In this document: piece by piece, positions 17,571 through 25,654 of the stretch
Numbering within the stretch: position 1 is the first letter of the stretch
How the letters are laid out: each line of letters opens with the position of its first letter
From: Bacillota bacterium
Lineage (GTDB): Bacteria > Bacillota > Clostridia > Acetivibrionales > DSM-1351
Length of the DNA stretch: 64,000 bases
Assembly: GCA_023400235.1 (NCBI GenBank)
Contig: JAEXFI010000054.1
Location: 1 to 64,000, forward strand
Direction of reading: 5' to 3'
Notes under the pieces: model-generated
Database searches by the model: none
What the model saw: the letters and a program-made list of their open reading frames with translations, nothing else
Told to the model about the DNA's origin: nothing
Program-made: the position numbers and the translations under genes

Positions 17571-18029
17571 ATGAGTCCGGAAAAGGCCAACGAGCTGCTG
17601 CTTGTAGATCAGTTATTCAGAAAGCTGTTTGACAAGTATTATAAGCTCGAAAGCAAGAAGTACCTGAGCAAAAGCCTTGAAGACCTTACAGTTATAGAAA
17701 TAAATACAATACTTGTAATAGGCCATGGCTCTGATAACAAGAAAATGTCCGAAATCGCCAATACCCTGGGAGTCACCTTCGGTACACCCACGGTTACCAT
17801 TGACAGGCTGATAAAAAAGGGCTATGTGATAAGACAGCGCGATGAAGAAGACAGGCGTCAGGTTTTCATATCGCTATCGGAAACCGGAGTGGAGGTGTTC
17901 AATTCCATTGTGGAATTAAGGAATAAAATTGCAGAGAAAATATTTTGCATCCTTAATCCCGAAGAAAGAAAAGCTCTGATTGATATTCTCTCCAACCTGA
18001 ACTCACATTTTGATAAAGTTTTTGATTAA
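17571..18029 (+). CDS. MarR-family (FabT-like) transcriptional regulator
   Basis: A 152-residue winged-helix repressor. The segment LEDLTVIEINTILVIG, the recognition region (KMSEIANTLGVTFGT) and the wing DEEDRRQVFISLSETG match MarR proteins and are closest, to my eye, to the FabT subfamily that controls fatty-acid synthesis in lactic acid bacteria. The ATG at 17571 is used because GAGGTG lies 8 bases upstream. Palindromes precede both this gene and the YhgE-type gene that follows, so it probably represses both. No fatty-acid synthesis genes are nearby, so the ligand and regulon are open. Confidence 0.85.
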   Translation: MSPEKANELLLVDQLFRKLFDKYYKLESKKYLSKSLEDLTVIEINTILVIGHGSDNKKMSEIANTLGVTFGTPTVTIDRLIKKGYVIRQRDEEDRRQVFISLSETGVEVFNSIVELRNKIAEKIFCILNPEERKALIDILSNLNSHFDKVFD

Positions 18030-18046
18030 CAATTTTTTTACTATAT

Positions 18047-18065
18047 TACTTTGAATTTCAAAATA
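18047..18065. promoter_or_regulatory. Putative FabT-like operator 2
   Basis: TTACTTTGAATTTCAAAATA contains the inverse complement of operator 1 (core TTTGAATTTCAAA at 18050-18062). It overlaps a possible weak promoter, TTGAAT-17-TTAAAT, upstream of the YhgE-type gene. A second palindrome, AAATATTTAA-TCT-TTAAATATTT (18061-18083), follows directly. Confidence 0.55.
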
Positions 18066-18136
18066 TTTAATCTTTAAATATTTTTGGAGGTGAAATATAT
18101 TTTAGTTTTATTATATGTAAATAAGGAGGCAGAGCA

Positions 18137-20377
18137 ATGCAGAAAATCAAAAAATACAAAATAATAGCTGTAATTCTTGCAGTAATCATAATTCCGCTGG
18201 TTTACAGCTTCTTTTACCTGGATGCTTTCTGGGATCCTTACAGCAAGCTGGAACAACTTCCTGTAGCTGTGGTGAATCTGGATTCCGGTTCAGTTGTAAA
18301 CGGCAGAGATAAAAATGTCGGCAAGGAAATAACAGATAGGCTCAGAACCGATAAAACCTTAAAATGGGTCGTTACTGACGATGAAGACGCCAGAAACGGC
18401 CTTAATGGCAGAAAATATTATGCGGCTGTCTACATCCCGTCTGAATTTTCAAAAAATATTACTACGGCAGATGATATTGAAAAAATAAAGGCAAGCCTTA
18501 ATTACAGTGTAAACGAAAAAAGAAATTACCTTGCAAGCCAGGTATTAAGCAGAGTTACTCTGGAATTCAAAGATAAAATCTCCAAGGAAGTAACAGAGGA
18601 GATTATGGATTCCTTATTTCAACAGCTGAAGGAGCTTCCAGCCGGTCTTAAGGAACTGGATGCTGGCTTGAAGCAGTTGAACAACGGTGCAAATACAGTT
18701 TATACGAAGACCGGAGACCTGGTTGCCGGTCAAGAACAGTTCAATACGTCACTATATGACTTAAAAACTGGAATCTTCTCCGCAGAAGAGGGCTCCCGAA
18801 GGGTGCTTGACGGCGCCGGGAAGCTCAAGGATGGAGCCGGCCTGTTCTCTGACAAGCTCAAGGCCGGTGCACAAACCATGCCCGGTCTTGTGAAAGGGGT
18901 TTCAGATTTTTCACAGGGTTTGGATACCTTGAATGAGAATCTTGCAAAGCTCAATAAGGGCACCTCACAGCTTGTCACATCCAGTTCCCTGCTAGGGAGC
19001 GGTATGGAAGCCTATGACAAGAACCTGCAGGACTTTTCTGCAGGCCTCCAAAATTATGTGGAATCAGTTAATAAAGCTGCCGACGCACAAGCCGGAATTG
19101 CTGCCCTGCTACGGCAATATACCTCCGCACACCCTGAAGCCCTGAATGACAAGAGCATGCAGTCTGTGGCCAAAGCACTGGAAACCCTGCAGCAGACTCC
19201 CGAGAAGGTAAAATCTGCCGGAGCGGCGTTGGCCGCCTCGGGGGAAAAGCTGTCGGCAGGCTCACGGGAGTTGTCTCAAGGAGCAGTCAGTCTCAGTGAA
19301 GGTGTGGGCAGGTTTTCAGCCAGTACCAGCCAGCTTTCGGAAGGAGCGGCAAAACTTGATGCTTCCCATGGCCGGATAGCGTCAGCCATTTCTGCGGTTT
19401 CTGAAAACATCAGTTCTGCAGCTGTCAGTTCAGAAGAGCTCTATGAAGGAGCATCTCAGCTAAATGCCGGAGCCTCCCGGCTTGCCTCCGGCATTGCAGA
19501 AGCCAGACAGGGAAGTGAACAGCTGTACTCAGCTTCAGCCAAGCTTTATGGCGGAGAAGAAAAGCTTTATTCCGGAATGAAAGAGCTCACTGCAGGGATC
19601 TCCAAGGCACAGCAGGGTGTCTCCAGCTCTTTGACCGGGTCCGACGGTAAGCTTGACGGTATTGACGGACTAAAAGAGTATATTGCTGAGCCGGTTCAGC
19701 TGCACGAGCAAAAAGTCAATGGTATACCTGATTATGGTACTGCCTTTACCCCCTACTTTGTTTCGCTTTCACTTTGGGTGGGTGCTCTTATGATGTTCTT
19801 TGCCATTTATCTGGACCCTGATGTGAGATTCCGAAGGCTGGCTAAAAACTCGAAGGGCTTGCTAAGGTTTGCAGGTTACAGTCTTATAGGCGTGGCACAG
19901 GCAGTAGTGCTGGATATTGCCATATTGAACGGACTTCATCTGCAGGTTAAGAATACCTGGCTCTTTATTGCAGCCAGTATTATTATCGCTCTTTCCTTCA
20001 CTTCCATTATGAGATTTTTGCTGGTGCAGCTAAGGGATGTGGGTAAATTCATTGCCATACTTCTTTTGATACTCCAGCTTACCTCTTGTGGAGGAACCTT
20101 TCCAATGGAGCTGGTCCCCCACTTCTTCAATGCCATGAACCCATTTATGCCAATGACATATTCGGTTAATGCACTAAAGGAAGTTATTTCTGGAATTGAT
20201 TACGGTTATCTGGCTCAAAATCTGCTGGTTCTGGGATGTACCGGTCTGATATTCCTTATATTGAATATGTTTGTCTCAAAAATAAGAATGGGAAAGCTTT
20301 TGGCGGATTCAAAGGAAAACGCTGAAACTGTCGGCCCCGACAGGGCATTACCCCAGGAGTCTTTTTCCGAAATGTAA
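18137..20377 (+). CDS. YhgE/Pip-type membrane protein
   Basis: A 746-residue polytopic membrane protein of the YhgE/Pip (phage infection protein) family, related to ABC-2 type permeases. One N-terminal transmembrane helix (about 9-29) is followed by a large extracellular region. That region has repeated Gly/Ala/Leu-rich helical units such as GLKQLNNGA, GASQLNAGA and GSEQLYSAS. Five to six C-terminal transmembrane segments follow (about 535-710). Related proteins include type VII secretion components and phage receptors, but most members have no proven function. AGGAGG precedes the ATG. It sits behind the FabT-like regulator and ends before a strong terminator. Confidence 0.85.
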   Translation: MQKIKKYKIIAVILAVIIIPLVYSFFYLDAFWDPYSKLEQLPVAVVNLDSGSVVNGRDKNVGKEITDRLRTDKTLKWVVTDDEDARNGLNGRKYYAAVYIPSEFSKNITTADDIEKIKASLNYSVNEKRNYLASQVLSRVTLEFKDKISKEVTEEIMDSLFQQLKELPAGLKELDAGLKQLNNGANTVYTKTGDLVAGQEQFNTSLYDLKTGIFSAEEGSRRVLDGAGKLKDGAGLFSDKLKAGAQTMPGLVKGVSDFSQGLDTLNENLAKLNKGTSQLVTSSSLLGSGMEAYDKNLQDFSAGLQNYVESVNKAADAQAGIAALLRQYTSAHPEALNDKSMQSVAKALETLQQTPEKVKSAGAALAASGEKLSAGSRELSQGAVSLSEGVGRFSASTSQLSEGAAKLDASHGRIASAISAVSENISSAAVSSEELYEGASQLNAGASRLASGIAEARQGSEQLYSASAKLYGGEEKLYSGMKELTAGISKAQQGVSSSLTGSDGKLDGIDGLKEYIAEPVQLHEQKVNGIPDYGTAFTPYFVSLSLWVGALMMFFAIYLDPDVRFRRLAKNSKGLLRFAGYSLIGVAQAVVLDIAILNGLHLQVKNTWLFIAASIIIALSFTSIMRFLLVQLRDVGKFIAILLLILQLTSCGGTFPMELVPHFFNAMNPFMPMTYSVNALKEVISGIDYGYLAQNLLVLGCTGLIFLILNMFVSKIRMGKLLADSKENAETVGPDRALPQESFSEM

Positions 20378-20430
20378 TCAAGTAAGGCAGCAAGTGTGCT
20401 CCAGCTTCGCTGGACGCACCATATAAAAAA

Positions 20431-20458
20431 AGGCGGACTGGAAAGTCCGCCTTTTTTT
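20431..20458. terminator. Bidirectional terminator
   Basis: AGGCGGACT-GGAA-AGTCCGCCT (20431-20452) is flanked by A-rich sequence upstream and TTTTTTT downstream. It can end both the plus-strand YhgE transcript and the minus-strand DUF4234 gene. Confidence 0.85.
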
Positions 20459-20459
20459 A

Positions 20460-20861
20460 TTATGCATTTGCCTTATTGATTACCCTGTTATTAAAAACAA
20501 CCACCATATTATTGTAGTTCTTTATAAACTTGGCTATTGCAATCAAAGGCCCAAGTCCGAAAAGGAATGCTCCAAGGATTATCCACAATAGATAAGAGCT
20601 TCCCGTTTCCTTTACTGCAACTCCCTTTGCCATACCGGAATTGTACAGCTTCTGGCCCTGCTGGTAATACCAGATAAGAGGATAAATACCGCATGTAAAC
20701 ATATACAGTACCAGTGCCAGGCCCGGACTGGTTTCAGGAGCTTCATCCCCTGTAATGGTATTAATGTCGGATGTCATCTTGTAGACAAAAACCAAGCCAT
20801 AAATACCGAAAGTTATCAAACACAGTCCAATGTAACCCCAAAAAGAACGCTGCTTTAACAT
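20460..20861 (-). CDS. DUF4234 small membrane protein
   Basis: A 133-residue protein with about three hydrophobic segments (residues 10-28, 50-67, 88-110). The N-terminal pattern SFWGYIGLCLITFGIYGLVFVY and the later TCGIYPLIWYYQQG resemble DUF4234 proteins. Function unknown; it is probably inserted in the cytoplasmic membrane. GGAGG precedes the ATG by 6 bases. A perfect 8-bp inverted repeat (AGTTATAT-TAC-ATATAACT, 20890-20908) lies in its upstream region and could be an operator. Confidence 0.75.
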   Translation of the reverse strand: MLKQRSFWGYIGLCLITFGIYGLVFVYKMTSDINTITGDEAPETSPGLALVLYMFTCGIYPLIWYYQQGQKLYNSGMAKGVAVKETGSSYLLWIILGAFLFGLGPLIAIAKFIKNYNNMVVVFNNRVINKANA

Positions 20862-21380
20862 AATAAACCTCCAAGTAAAATGTTTTTATAGTTATATTAC
20901 ATATAACTCAATGTAAAAACGCGCAAAACTACACAATAATACATATTAATAAAAAACATGTCAGTAATTGTAAAAACGGCTACCTTGAAATTATAGTTTA
21001 TGTGTGTTGTCCATGTCAATAGGTATATGCCTAATAGCGTATATCCTTTAGCTGTAACAGCCATGTTCATGCCTTTGCAGCAGTAGCCCGATACCCGGGC
21101 ATAAGTGTATCAATGTAGTTTTTTGACGATTTTTATCGAAAAAGCTATGGAAATACTGGAATCCAGTTGCCAGAAAAATGCTGATTATGCTGCCTACGGT
21201 GATTTATAGGCACTTTGCGATAATTTTTATTTTTTTTAAAAAAATCAGAAAAAAATAAAGGAAAAAATAAATATTCATAGAATGTATAATTTGGCACAAT
21301 TTTTGTTTTACTCAGATTCATTCTTTCCGCTAATTAATTTTTTAAAATAAAAAAATTTTTTTGAAAGGGTGTGTTTTTAA
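20862..21380. other. 519-bp intergenic region upstream of hppA
   Basis: No gene is visible. The minus-strand side carries the ribosome binding site, a weak promoter and a palindrome for the DUF4234 gene. The plus-strand side has several short inverted repeats between 21020 and 21130 (for example CCCGATACCCGGG and a GATTTTTATC stem). It also has a sigma-54-like box TTGGCAC-aattt-TTGT near 21290-21305 and a TATAAT at 21285-21290 without a good -35. No known riboswitch family is recognisable to me here. Confidence 0.5.
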
Positions 21381-23654
21381 ATGTCTGGTTTAAGCAATGC
21401 TACAAAGTTTGAGACTTATGGTATCTGGTGCGTACTCATCATCGCCTTACTGGGCCTGGGTTATGCATTCATACTTCGGCGTCAGGTCATGAAGTATGAC
21501 AAGGGTACTGAAAAAATGCAGGAGGTATGGAATTCCATAAAAGGCGGAGCAGACGCTTATCTGCGCCGGCAGCTCAAGTCTATCCTCCCTCTCATTGCTG
21601 TTCTTACCGTTCTTTTATTCTTTTCAGTTTATATTGTTCCTCCAAGTGAGGAGGCAACAAAAAGATTTTCAAACTTAAGTCCTGATAATGTTAAAATAAT
21701 AATCGGCCTTGCCAGAGCTATTGCCTTTGTAATGGGCGCCGTATTCTCCCTTATGGTGGGACAGTTCGGCATGAGAATGGCTGTAGAAGGTAATGTACGT
21801 GTGGCGTCCGCTTCCCGGAGAAGCTTCGGGGAAGCGCTGAAAATCGCCTACAGAACCGGAACAATAACCGGTATGCTTACCGATGGCCTGGGTTTGCTGG
21901 GCGGAACCCTTATTTTTATTGTTCTGGGAATAGCCGCTCCTGACGCACTTCTTGGTTTCGGCTTCGGCGGAACTCTTCTGGCCCTGTTCATGAGAGTAGG
22001 CGGAGGTATCTATACCAAGGCGGCAGATGTTGGTGCAGACCTGGTGGGCAAGGTGGAAGCGGGCATTCCCGAGGACGACCCTAGAAATGCAGCGGTTATA
22101 GCCGACCTTGTGGGAGACAATGTTGGTGACTGCGCCGGTATGGCAGCAGATATCTTTGAGTCTTATGAGGTAACCATCGTATCAGGTTTGATTCTGGGAC
22201 TGTCCCTCTATTCCCTGACCGGTGAGTTGAAATGGATCATCTTCCCTCTTCTTGTAAGAGGTATAGGAGTCCTGTCCTCCATAATAGGCACCTACCTGGT
22301 CAGAGGAACAAAAAAAGGCGATGCTCTCAAGTCTATAAATAAAGGATTTTATACCTCTGCCGCCATAAGTCTCGGTGCCTTTGCACTATTGGCAGCCTTC
22401 TACATGAATGAATGGAAAGCCTTCCTCTGCGTTGGAGTCGGTATTCTGCTTGCAGTGGCTCTGGATGAAGTTACCAAGTATTTTACACATACAGCACACA
22501 GACCGGTTAAAGATATAGCCGCCTCTTCAAAAACAGGCTCTGCAACCCTCATTCTCCGCGGATTGGCGGAAGGCTTTGAAAGTGCTGTATGGCAGACTAT
22601 AGTTATTGCAGTGACCATACTCAGCTCTGTCTTTATATTCTGGGGGCAGGACGTACATTATGTCCTCTACGGAGTAGCCATGACTGGTATCGGGATGCTT
22701 ACACTTACCGGCAACAATGTGGCAATGGACTCCTTCGGGCCTATTGCCGACAATGCAAACGGAATTGGTGAACTTGCCGGTCTGGACAAGGATGCCAGAA
22801 AAGTTATGGACAGCCTTGATGCCACTGGTAATACCACAAAGGCTATTACAAAGGGTGTCGCCATAGGTTCCGCCGTTATAGCCGCAGTATCCCTGTTCGG
22901 CTCCTTCCTTACTGATGTCTCCAAGATTCAAATCGGTATGGGTGTCAAGGAGACTATTTTTGATACCGGCATACGCGTGTCAAGTCCTGTGGTATTTATA
23001 GGAATGCTCATTGGAGCTTCTATTCCCTGGCTTTTCTCGTCACTAATAATAAATTCTGTTACAAGAGCCGCCTCTCTCATAGTTAATGAAGTAAGAAGGC
23101 AGTTTAAGATTCCCGGTCTCCTTCAGGGCAAGGTAAAGCCGGACTATCAGAGAGCAGTGGATATCTGTACCGTAGCTGCTCAAAGGGAACTTCTGGGACT
23201 TGCAATTATTTCTGTAGTCTCGCCCCTGATAGTTGGTATTCTTCTGGGAGTCGAAGCCCTTGGCGGTTTTCTGGCAGGTGCGATCATTTCAGGACAGCTG
23301 CTGGCAGTATTCATGTCCAATTCCGGCGGTGCCTGGGATAATGCAAAGAAAACCATCGAGGACGGTGCTCACGGCGGAAAAGGCTCTGAGAGCCACAAGG
23401 CCGCAGTTGTGGGAGATACGGTAGGTGATCCGCTGAAGGATACTGCCGGCCCTGCTCTTAATCCAATGATCAAGGTTATAAACCTGGTATCACTTTTGGC
23501 CGCCCCCATCCTTATACAGTATAATAGTACGGATATAGGAATGCTGGTGGCGCTGGGTATTTGTACGGTACTGATTATCGGAGCCATCATCTATTCCAAA
23601 AAGGGCGGCTTCAGAAAATCAAAGGCTCAGGCCAGTGAAGATATTGCAGCATAG
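21381..23654 (+). CDS. hppA: Membrane-bound proton-translocating pyrophosphatase
   Basis: Couples pyrophosphate hydrolysis to cation transport across the membrane; 757 aa with about 16 hydrophobic segments. Substrate-binding motifs are DVGADLVGKVE, GDNVGDCAGMAADIFES and the C-terminal GDTVGDPLKDTAGPALN. The potassium-site signature reads GNTTKAIT, giving Lys487 and Thr490. Lysine at this position marks K+-independent enzymes, which are H+ pumps, whereas K+-dependent forms have alanine. This suggests a K+-independent H+-PPase. AAAGGGTG precedes the ATG, and a strong terminator follows. It lets a fermentative cell recover energy from biosynthetic pyrophosphate. Confidence 0.95.
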   Translation: MSGLSNATKFETYGIWCVLIIALLGLGYAFILRRQVMKYDKGTEKMQEVWNSIKGGADAYLRRQLKSILPLIAVLTVLLFFSVYIVPPSEEATKRFSNLSPDNVKIIIGLARAIAFVMGAVFSLMVGQFGMRMAVEGNVRVASASRRSFGEALKIAYRTGTITGMLTDGLGLLGGTLIFIVLGIAAPDALLGFGFGGTLLALFMRVGGGIYTKAADVGADLVGKVEAGIPEDDPRNAAVIADLVGDNVGDCAGMAADIFESYEVTIVSGLILGLSLYSLTGELKWIIFPLLVRGIGVLSSIIGTYLVRGTKKGDALKSINKGFYTSAAISLGAFALLAAFYMNEWKAFLCVGVGILLAVALDEVTKYFTHTAHRPVKDIAASSKTGSATLILRGLAEGFESAVWQTIVIAVTILSSVFIFWGQDVHYVLYGVAMTGIGMLTLTGNNVAMDSFGPIADNANGIGELAGLDKDARKVMDSLDATGNTTKAITKGVAIGSAVIAAVSLFGSFLTDVSKIQIGMGVKETIFDTGIRVSSPVVFIGMLIGASIPWLFSSLIINSVTRAASLIVNEVRRQFKIPGLLQGKVKPDYQRAVDICTVAAQRELLGLAIISVVSPLIVGILLGVEALGGFLAGAIISGQLLAVFMSNSGGAWDNAKKTIEDGAHGGKGSESHKAAVVGDTVGDPLKDTAGPALNPMIKVINLVSLLAAPILIQYNSTDIGMLVALGICTVLIIGAIIYSKKGGFRKSKAQASEDIAA

Positions 23655-23664
23655 CTAAGTCAGA

Positions 23665-23698
23665 CAGGCAAATCCAAACCGGATTTGCCTGTTTTTTT
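23665..23698 (+). terminator. Terminator of hppA
   Basis: CAGGCAAATCC-aaacc-GGATTTGCCTG followed by TTTTTTT, just after the hppA stop codon. Confidence 0.9.
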
Positions 23699-23755
23699 TA
23701 CAGAAATTTTTATGTATTAAATAACCTTCTTTTTCCCAAAATAATATAAAGTTAG

Positions 23756-23897
23756 AAAGTCAATTACTATCAGCTGGAAGCCGATAATTTGGGTTTGAGG
23801 CTAAAGCCCCTAAGTAATATCCTTTTCAAATCCAAACTGCGTTCAAAATCAGCTTAAAAGTACTTAAAAATAAATGCTTTGAACCGTAATTGACTTT
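23756..23897. repeat. 142-bp element with perfect 12-bp terminal inverted repeats
   Basis: AAAGTCAATTAC (23756-23767) and GTAATTGACTTT (23886-23897) are exact inverse complements. The interior is non-coding and has nested inverted repeats (GGGTTTGA ... TCAAATCC, with GGCTAAAGCC inside). No clear target-site duplication is seen. It may be a MITE-like element or a structured RNA. Confidence 0.5.
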
Positions 23898-23940
23898 GGT
23901 AAAATAAGCCGTATGGCAGAGAAAGGAATTTTGATATCCC

Positions 23941-24123
23941 ATGAGAAACAGAAGAAGAAATGACAGCTATGTGTCTCAAAGAATTGACACTATTATAGAC
24001 AGTATACCCAATAATCCCTTTACGGGCTTTAGCGGTTCAATTCATCCCTTTGAGCAAGATACTCCTGACCGGAAAGCAGGCGCGGAGAGTTCCGGTAAAT
24101 TCCGTCAACCTCCCGCCCAATAG
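23941..24123 (+). CDS. Possible small protein, 60 aa
   Basis: An open frame beginning MRNRRRNDSYVSQ, rich in Arg, Ser and Pro, with no family I recognise. An AAAGGA lies 13 bases upstream, further than ideal, and no clear promoter is visible. It could be chance coding in an otherwise empty interval between hppA and metY. Confidence 0.25.
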   Translation: MRNRRRNDSYVSQRIDTIIDSIPNNPFTGFSGSIHPFEQDTPDRKAGAESSGKFRQPPAQ

Positions 24124-24211
24124 TCCTTCAGTTGTTTCTATGGGGCTGCTTATAGCTTTGAAACAGGTTTAAATTCTATATCTATAAACAGCTCCACTTG
24201 CTTTCAATCTA

Positions 24212-24240
24212 TTGTTAAAATCTCCGATGTATTATAAAAT
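24212..24240 (+). promoter_or_regulatory. Promoter for the O-acetylhomoserine sulfhydrylase gene
   Basis: TTGTTA (24212-24217) and TAAAAT (24235-24240), spacer 17 bases, about 55 bp upstream of the start codon. No S-box or other methionine riboswitch is apparent between this promoter and the gene. Confidence 0.55.
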
Positions 24241-24296
24241 ATAAGCTAATGTTAAATTCTAGAACTTTTGATACTTGTGAGGAGTGATTTATTAAT

Positions 24297-25565
24297 ATGC
24301 CATGGAAAATAGAAACAAAATGTCTCCAGGAGGGTTATAAACCGGAAAACGGCGCGCCCAGAGTATTGCCAATATATCAGAGTACTACATATAAATACGA
24401 CTCCACAGAGCATGTTGCCAAGCTGTTCGATTTATCTGTACCGGGACATATGTATTCCAGAATAAGCAATCCTACCGTAGAATGTGTAGAAAACAAGATT
24501 GCCGCTCTGGAAGGCGGTATTGGAGCAATCTGCACCTCCTCTGGCCAGGCCGCCTCGCTGCTGTCCATATTGAATATCTGCAGGTCTGGGGATCACTTCG
24601 TATGCTCCAGCACCATATACGGCGGAACCTTTAACCTGTTCCACAAGCGCCTGAAGGAAATGGGCATCAGTATCACCTTCATTGACCAGGACAGTTCCCC
24701 GGAGGAAATACAAAAGGCCTTCCAGTCAAACACAAAGGCATTGTTCGGTGAATCAATAGCAAATCCCAAAATCAGTATTCTGGATATGGAAAAATTTGCG
24801 GCAATTGCTCATAATAATAATGTTCCTTTGATTATTGACAATACCTTTGCCACTCCGCTGCTATTAAGACCTATAGAATACGGTGCTGATATAGTAATCC
24901 ATTCCACCACCAAGTACATGGACGGCCATGCAGTATGTGTAGGCGGAGTTATAGTTGATTCAGGAAATTTCAACTGGGAGAACGGCAAATTCCCAGGTCT
25001 TACAGAGCCTGATGAATCCTATCACGGCATGGTTTACACCCGGGACTGCGGAAGGGCCGCCTACATAACCAAAGCCAGGGTTCAGCTTATCAGAGACTTC
25101 GGCTGCTATATGTCGGCAAATAATGCCTTTCTTTTAAATCTCGGTCTGGAGACCCTGCACTTGAGAATTGAGCGCCATTGCAGGAATGCGGAAGGTGTTG
25201 CCGAGTTTCTGGCGGCCAGTGACAACATCCTGTCTGTAAGCTATCCATATCTTAAGAGCGACCCCTATCATGCTTTGGCGGAAAGATATCTTCCAAAGGG
25301 CTGCAGCGGTGTTGTATCCTTCAGAATCAAGGGAGGCAGGGAAGGTGCGGTCAGGTTCATGGACAAGCTCAAACTGGCGGCCATAGTCGTTCACGTTGCA
25401 GACTGCAGAACAGCCGTGCTCCATCCGGCCAGCTCCACTCACAGGCAGCTGTCGGACGAACAACTGGTTCAGGCTGGAATCGACCCCGGGCTCATACGTT
25501 TTTCAGTGGGTATTGAAAACATAGAGGATATCATAGAGGATATCCGTCAGGCCCTTGAGGAATGA
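24297..25565 (+). CDS. O-acetylhomoserine sulfhydrylase (Cys/Met metabolism PLP enzyme)
   Basis: PLP-dependent gamma-replacement enzyme, expected to make homocysteine from O-acetylhomoserine and sulfide. 422 aa, in the MetY range. The cofactor lysine is K206 in HSTTKYMDGH. YSRISNPT and SSGQAASLLS are the usual cofactor and substrate contacts, and the C-terminal HPASSTHRQLS and GLIRFSVGIE motifs are intact. The longer length and the TEPDESYHGM insertion favour O-acetylhomoserine sulfhydrylase over cystathionine gamma-synthase. GAGGAG precedes the ATG. It appears monocistronic. Confidence 0.88.
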   Translation: MPWKIETKCLQEGYKPENGAPRVLPIYQSTTYKYDSTEHVAKLFDLSVPGHMYSRISNPTVECVENKIAALEGGIGAICTSSGQAASLLSILNICRSGDHFVCSSTIYGGTFNLFHKRLKEMGISITFIDQDSSPEEIQKAFQSNTKALFGESIANPKISILDMEKFAAIAHNNNVPLIIDNTFATPLLLRPIEYGADIVIHSTTKYMDGHAVCVGGVIVDSGNFNWENGKFPGLTEPDESYHGMVYTRDCGRAAYITKARVQLIRDFGCYMSANNAFLLNLGLETLHLRIERHCRNAEGVAEFLAASDNILSVSYPYLKSDPYHALAERYLPKGCSGVVSFRIKGGREGAVRFMDKLKLAAIVVHVADCRTAVLHPASSTHRQLSDEQLVQAGIDPGLIRFSVGIENIEDIIEDIRQALEE

Positions 25566-25654
25566 AAATCCGTGCCTATGCCTGTTCAGTACTGCAAATA
25601 TACATATATCAATTATAAACCAACTAAGGTTTTTAGACGGGAGTCTATACTAAA

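Noticed and set aside
24124..24296. Possible S-box (SAM) riboswitch upstream of the O-acetylhomoserine sulfhydrylase gene
   Set aside because: None of the S-box core blocks or a terminator are present; only a simple promoter is seen.
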